In this document: positions 52,268 to 55,005 of the stretch, in pieces
How the letters are laid out: each line of letters begins with the position of its first letter
Position numbering within the stretch: the stretch's first letter is position 1
Virus record (IMG/VR): IMGVR_UViG_3300048113_000456
Span: 1 to 55,005 of that record
DNA length: 55,005 nt
Source: a virus
Direction: 5' to 3' (one strand)
Position numbers and translations under genes: made by a program
Notes under the pieces: model-generated
Databases searched by the model: none
Told to the model about the DNA's origin: nothing
The model's input: the letters and a program-made list of their open reading frames with translations, nothing else

Positions 52268-52567
52268 CTACCTCGTAAACGCAATATAGTAATAAGTTTT
52301 ACTACTACTAGTAGGATTTTGTATTTTAAAGCTATTTGTTAGCTTATCTGTAATATTATACTTTTCTGCAGCACTTTCAGAATAAGATGAAACTTGTCCA
52401 GGCCACACGTAAATATAGTCAACCTCATTTGCTGTTATAGCCGCAGACGTAGAGCCTGCTGATACTGTTACATTGCCAGATGATGTTACTTTTAAAAATG
52501 TATCCATGACGGTACTATCAAAAGTGACGTATCCATTTGCATCAAAACATTTTAAGCCATATGCCAT
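52268..52567 (-). CDS. Small fibre-tip-like protein, 99 residues
   Basis: It shares the YGL.CF....G...FDS opening with the 248-residue protein downstream and ends after a short beta domain (TSSSKTYYYIAFTR). The pair could be a duplicated fibre module. The start overlaps the glycosyltransferase end by 16 bp. Confidence 0.65.
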   Translation of the reverse strand: MAYGLKCFDANGYVTFDSTVMDTFLKVTSSGNVTVSAGSTSAAITANEVDYIYVWPGQVSSYSESAAEKYNITDKLTNSFKIQNPTSSSKTYYYIAFTR

Positions 52568-53457
52568 TCTTTTACTCTCGTATTATGAAGTCTACCTTCA
52601 TCTTTTAGCTGTTGCATTGCGTCTTTCAAAACAATCATCCAGTCTACAAAACCTTTGCCACCTTCTTTCTGGCTTTGTAACACAGCAATTCCAGATATGC
52701 GGGCATCGTACATGTAGGTAGGACGCTTCTCGTCATGCGCTACTAGCTCTAACTCTCCTCGATCATGTAAGTCTTTTAACTCTAGAAACTGAAAAGTATC
52801 TTCTCCAACTACAAATCGAGGATCGTAGCGTACTTGTAAGGCTTTTCGTGACATAAATACTACACGAGCTGCTATCTCATCAATTCCCATACCATAATGC
52901 AGAAGAGAAACATAGTCTTGAAAACAGTTTAACTGAGTACCTGTAGTGCCTTTATAGTTATCAACTATCAATTCACCTTTTTTCAGTTCTTCCCAGTCTA
53001 CGACAGCAGATCCTATAGCCATTTGAAAGGGTAAAGTACTAGGATCTAAATGCTGTCGTGAGTCATCTACTAGAAACTCTTTTGATATTGTGTTAACTGG
53101 CCAGGTTTGACTAATTGCGTTTGTTAAAACAACCGCATCGGGTGCATTCTCTAATTCCGCTAGGGATTTGTAGTATTTTACTCCGTACTTTGTCAGGTAA
53201 TCATCACCGTCAATTAAAACTGCATAAGGTACGCCATCTTTGTCAAATTGGTCAAGGAATGAGTTTTTTCCTGTAGCCGCTGTACCGTCACTTTTTGTAA
53301 TAAAATGTCTAATTTTATTTAACTTGCAGTACTTGGACGCCAGAAGCTCGTAGTCTTTGTCAAGTGTGTTAATTATTACAGTTGTGTCCTCTTTCGAAAG
53401 CGTGTCAAACTGCCTTTCGAGAGCGTAAATATTGTGACTTGTAAGTACGTAAAACAT
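52552..53457 (-). CDS. Glycosyltransferase (GT-A, DGDD), 301 residues
   Basis: A GT-A type protein with a GKNS loop (63-66) and DGDD (83-86), 19 residues from loop Lys to first Asp, exactly as in the glycosyltransferase at 20467-21345; a VGEDTFQF segment matches the catalytic acidic region of the other (VAEDHLYSY). It is the first gene of the late block, driven by promoter 53485-53513, and precedes fibre genes. It may modify a virion fibre or the host surface. Confidence 0.75.
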   Translation of the reverse strand: MFYVLTSHNIYALERQFDTLSKEDTTVIINTLDKDYELLASKYCKLNKIRHFITKSDGTAATGKNSFLDQFDKDGVPYAVLIDGDDYLTKYGVKYYKSLAELENAPDAVVLTNAISQTWPVNTISKEFLVDDSRQHLDPSTLPFQMAIGSAVVDWEELKKGELIVDNYKGTTGTQLNCFQDYVSLLHYGMGIDEIAARVVFMSRKALQVRYDPRFVVGEDTFQFLELKDLHDRGELELVAHDEKRPTYMYDARISGIAVLQSQKEGGKGFVDWMIVLKDAMQQLKDEGRLHNTRVKEWHMA

Positions 53458-53484
53458 GTCAAATTCCTTTCAGTTAATGTAGGT

Positions 53485-53513
53485 ATTGTACAACTTCTGT
53501 AAAATTTTGTCAA
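53485..53513 (-). promoter_or_regulatory. Promoter TTGACA-N17-TACAAT at the head of the late block
   Basis: TTGACA (53513-53508), 17 bp, TACAAT (53490-53485), with GAAAAAACAAC directly upstream. It drives the glycosyltransferase and fibre genes and lies back to back with the + strand promoter at 53587. Confidence 0.85.
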
Positions 53514-53542
53514 GTTGTTTTTTCGTGTGGTCCTCATATCAG

Positions 53543-53552
53543 TGACCCCGTT
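53543..53552 (+). repeat. Direct repeat TGACCCCGTT, left copy
   Basis: An exact 10-bp match to 54528-54537, with weaker similarity beyond (both are followed by AGA after two bases). The two copies bracket the tandem-HNH gene with its promoter and terminator. Confidence 0.5.
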
Positions 53553-53586
53553 GCAGATTTTTTGGTGCGTACGTCAAAAAGGTTTG

Positions 53587-53615
53587 TTGACTTTTTTCAA
53601 AAAATTTTGTATAAT
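53587..53615 (+). promoter_or_regulatory. Promoter TTGACT-N17-TATAAT for the tandem-HNH gene
   Basis: TTGACT (53587-53592), 17 bp, perfect TATAAT (53610-53615), with an AAAAAGG tract upstream. It belongs to the same class as the late promoters but faces the other way. AGGAAA lies 6-7 bp before the ATG at 53647. Confidence 0.9.
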
Positions 53616-53646
53616 AGTACTTCGAGATTAAAAACTAGGAAATAAT

Positions 53647-54507
53647 ATGAGACGACCACAGAATTTATGTGACACAGGATTACTTCATTGGATAATGAAT
53701 AATGCACTAGAAAAAGAGCCTGAGAATTTAGAAGAAGATTGCTGGATAGCAGAAGAGTCAAAATGCGTTGGAAGAGATTCTAGGCCTATGTTTCGGTTTA
53801 AAAAGAAAAACTATCTGATGTACCGAGCAACTTGGGAAATGTGGCATGGAGTATCCTTTCCAAAAGGGTTACAGGCTAGGCATCTATGTGGTAACGCGAG
53901 GTGTATTAACCCATTACATATAGAACCAGGTACCCAAAGAGAAAATGAATTTGATAAAAAAGAGCCAAAAACAAGACAAACAACTCTTCCAATTACTCCT
54001 GCAAATATCTCTCCAGAAGAAAAAGTAGATTTTTGGCTTGAAAATCATACAAAAGATGTAGATGGTTGTTTAGAATTTTTAGGTTGTGTGGGATCTGATG
54101 GGTACGCTCGAAGAAGTGTGAGGTTTTCTGGAGTTCAGAAAAAACTTGAAGTCCATAGATACGTGTATGCGGTAAAAAATGGCTTAGATTATTTTGATAA
54201 ATCGTGGACAGCTCGACACACTTGCCATAATCGTAGTTGTATCAATCCTGATCATATAATCCCAGGCACAAGAAGTCAGAACTCAATAGACTCAAGAAGT
54301 TATAGCAAATCAACAAAACTTCGAGAGGAAGAAGTTCGAGAAATTATCGATAATTTTTTGAAGATTGAGGAGTGGCCTCTTGGAAGTAAGAAGTCTTTTG
54401 CAAACAAGCAAGCAGAAAAGTACGGAGTAAGTCCTAATACAATAACAAATATTGTATTTAGCAAAACTCGGTGGAAAGATATATTAGAAGAATACGGGCT
54501 ACTTTAA
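53647..54507 (+). CDS. Tandem-HNH endonuclease with C-terminal DNA-binding helix region, 286 residues
   Basis: Two HNH_3-type modules: ARHLCGNARCINPLHIEPG (about residues 77-95) and ARHTCHNRSCINPDHIIPG (about 194-212). Each has a His and Cys pair before CINP and a His after it. Between and before them are NUMOD-like stretches (DCWIAEESKCVGRD..., GCLEFLGCVGSDGYARRSV). The last 60 residues (KSFANKQAEKYGVSPNTITNIVFSKTRW) look like a helix-turn-helix for site recognition. It may be a homing endonuclease. It has its own promoter and terminator. Confidence 0.88.
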   Translation: MRRPQNLCDTGLLHWIMNNALEKEPENLEEDCWIAEESKCVGRDSRPMFRFKKKNYLMYRATWEMWHGVSFPKGLQARHLCGNARCINPLHIEPGTQRENEFDKKEPKTRQTTLPITPANISPEEKVDFWLENHTKDVDGCLEFLGCVGSDGYARRSVRFSGVQKKLEVHRYVYAVKNGLDYFDKSWTARHTCHNRSCINPDHIIPGTRSQNSIDSRSYSKSTKLREEEVREIIDNFLKIEEWPLGSKKSFANKQAEKYGVSPNTITNIVFSKTRWKDILEEYGLL

Positions 54508-54519
54508 GTAGCCTTTTTT
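54497..54519 (+). terminator. Rho-independent terminator after the HNH gene
   Basis: Stem GGCTAC / GTAGCC (6 bp, up to 8 with a tight loop) followed by T6 and G. It overlaps the last codons, CTA CTT TAA, of the HNH gene. Confidence 0.9.
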
Positions 54520-54527
54520 GTACGTGT

Positions 54528-54537
54528 TGACCCCGTT
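54528..54537 (+). repeat. Direct repeat TGACCCCGTT, right copy
   Basis: The partner of 53543-53552, lying 8 bp after the terminator's T-run. It may mark the right boundary of the HNH module. Confidence 0.5.
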
Positions 54538-54601
54538 ATAGACTCCTTTAATCGTTTTTGATTTTTACTTGTGGTTTACGTGTTGGGGTGCGCGCTCTGC
54601 C

Positions 54602-54616
54602 ACTGGTCGGACCAGT
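54602..54616. promoter_or_regulatory. Operator-like palindrome ACTGGTC-G-GACCAGT
   Basis: A perfect 7+1+7 inverted repeat. The half-site ACTGGTC recurs at 54633-54639 and in the palindrome at 54739-54757, so a regulator or replication protein may bind these sites together. Confidence 0.6.
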
Positions 54617-54650
54617 CAATTAACTGCCCCCCACTGGTCAACCACTTGTT

Positions 54651-54669
54651 GCGAATGATTCTCATTTGC
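54651..54669. promoter_or_regulatory. Fur-box-like inverted repeat
   Basis: GCGAATGA-TTC-TCATTTGC, an 8+3+8 inverted repeat with one mismatch. The core AATGATTCTCATT resembles Fur boxes: 13 of 19 bases agree with GATAATGATAATCATTATC by my alignment. It could be a host Fur site or only a phage operator. Confidence 0.35.
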
Positions 54670-54696
54670 ATTCAGTGTCATCTTGCTAACCAGGTC

Positions 54697-54717
54697 AAAT
54701 GCGAACGGTTCGCATTT
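54697..54717. promoter_or_regulatory. Perfect 10-1-10 palindrome AAATGCGAAC-G-GTTCGCATTT
   Basis: A strong perfect inverted repeat, 21 bp, upstream of two promoters. The GCGAA core is shared with the previous site. It could be an operator or a replication-initiator site. Confidence 0.6.
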
Positions 54718-54738
54718 GCATACTTATGCACTTTTTAT

Positions 54739-54757
54739 TCACTGGTCTGAACAGTGA
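54739..54757. promoter_or_regulatory. Imperfect 19-bp palindrome with ACTGGTC/CAGTGA
   Basis: TCACTGGTC-T-GAACAGTGA: the outer six bases pair perfectly and the interior has one mismatched symmetric pair. It contains the half-site of 54602-54616. It lies 20 bp before the -35 of the nearest promoter. Confidence 0.5.
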
Positions 54758-54776
54758 AATTAATTGCATTTAGGGG

Positions 54777-54804
54777 TTGCACTTTTTTTCAATCAGCGTA
54801 TAAT
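54777..54804 (+). promoter_or_regulatory. Putative promoter TTGCAC-N16-TATAAT
   Basis: A perfect -10 (54799-54804) with a moderate -35 (TTGCAC, 54777-54782) and 16 bp spacing. Downstream lies a very short open frame with a strong ribosome site. It is tandem to the promoter at 54865. Confidence 0.6.
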
Positions 54805-54824
54805 GATCTTATCGGTTAGGGGGA

Positions 54825-54851
54825 ATGAGCAAGAAAAAACTTGCAAATTAA
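54825..54851 (+). CDS. Possible leader peptide MSKKKLAN
   Basis: ATG 54825 with a strong AGGGGG ribosome site directly upstream, then eight codons and TAA. The frame is too short to judge by composition. It may be a leader peptide or a ribosome-docking site in the 5' leader of the gene at 54938. Confidence 0.3.
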   Translation: MSKKKLAN

Positions 54852-54864
54852 TTTAAAAAAACCC

Positions 54865-54893
54865 TTGACTTTAGCAGATAAATTTGAGATACT
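54865..54893 (+). promoter_or_regulatory. Promoter TTGACT-N17-GATACT with upstream A-tract
   Basis: TTGACT (54865-54870), 17 bp, GATACT (54888-54893). AAAAAAACCC lies directly upstream, as in the other promoters of this phage. It lies about 45 bp before the ATG at 54938. Confidence 0.75.
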
Positions 54894-54937
54894 AACACTG
54901 TCAATTAAGACATTAACTTTTTAAGGATACCATTATC

Positions 54938-55005
54938 ATGGCTTATACTACTACTATGATCGCGCAGATCGAAAATGCACAACCTCTTAACCTTGAAATC
55001 GCTAA
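54938..55005 (+). CDS. Start of a + strand gene, cut by the window end
   Basis: ATG 54938 with TTAAGGA about 12 bp upstream; the frame is open to the last base. The visible product starts MAYTTTMIAQIENAQPLNLE. It is too short to identify. Its two promoters and upstream palindromes suggest an early, regulated and perhaps abundant product. Confidence 0.65.
   Translation, partial: MAYTTTMIAQIENAQPLNLEIA

Noticed and set aside
1-55005. tRNA genes, integrase or attachment sites
   Set aside because: The gaps between genes are short and accounted for by promoters or terminators. No cloverleaf, recombinase gene or long flanking repeat was recognised by eye; a tRNAscan run would be decisive.

Overview
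The window is about 55 kb of a tailed double-stranded DNA phage with a long-tailed (siphovirus) gene set. The evidence is an HK97-type protease/major capsid gene, portal, both terminase subunits, tail tube, tail terminator, tail chaperone, a 1,502-residue tape measure and very large tail-tip and fibre proteins. The DNA is AT-rich. Every recognisable promoter matches bacterial sigma-70 sites (TTGACT/A, 17 bp, TATAAT), and secreted proteins carry bacterial signal peptides and a lipobox. The host is therefore a bacterium, most likely a marine or aquatic Gram-negative; that is inference, and no host-specific gene is visible.

Layout. Positions 1-9894 (+ strand) hold replication, recombination and nucleotide metabolism: a D10/UvsW-like helicase (5' end outside the window), a JmjC/cupin oxygenase, a gp32-like ssDNA-binding protein, an SbcD/SbcC (gp47/gp46) pair, an Hjc-like resolvase, a 5'-3' flap exonuclease and NrdA/NrdB ribonucleotide reductase. 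A bidirectional terminator at about 9904-9928 separates this from a 43 kb block on the - strand (53457 down to 9913). Read in transcription order, that block holds: a glycosyltransferase, distal tail proteins and a fibre chaperone; a cassette of five exported proteins plus a membrane-anchored coiled coil; small terminase, lysis-type membrane proteins, very basic small proteins and large terminase; HNH, portal and protease-capsid fusion; connector, neck, tail terminator and two tube proteins; tail chaperones, tape measure and distal tail protein; a 2,446-residue tail-tip/collagen protein with a 2OG-Fe(II) oxygenase and a glycosyltransferase; and fibre proteins, including a 2,084-residue threonine-rich repeat fibre followed by a coiled-coil mini-protein and two sugar-transferase-like proteins. 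At the right end (+ strand) lie a tandem-HNH gene, a 430 bp intergenic region full of palindromes with two promoters, and the first codons of another gene.

How it works together. Seven near-identical promoters inside the late block, plus one at its head, divide it into modules. The two giant fibre genes are each followed by genes for candidate protein-modifying enzymes (2OG oxygenase and glycosyltransferases), which suggests the virion fibres may be decorated after translation. The most unusual items are the Thr-rich fibre with a 60-residue super-repeat and a non-repeat island at its exact middle, the twin 300-residue collagen blocks next to an oxygenase, the exported-protein cassette, the nested capsid start, and an overlapping pair of genes for an acidic and a basic protein. 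No tRNA, CRISPR array, integrase, reverse transcriptase, DNA polymerase or endolysin was seen.
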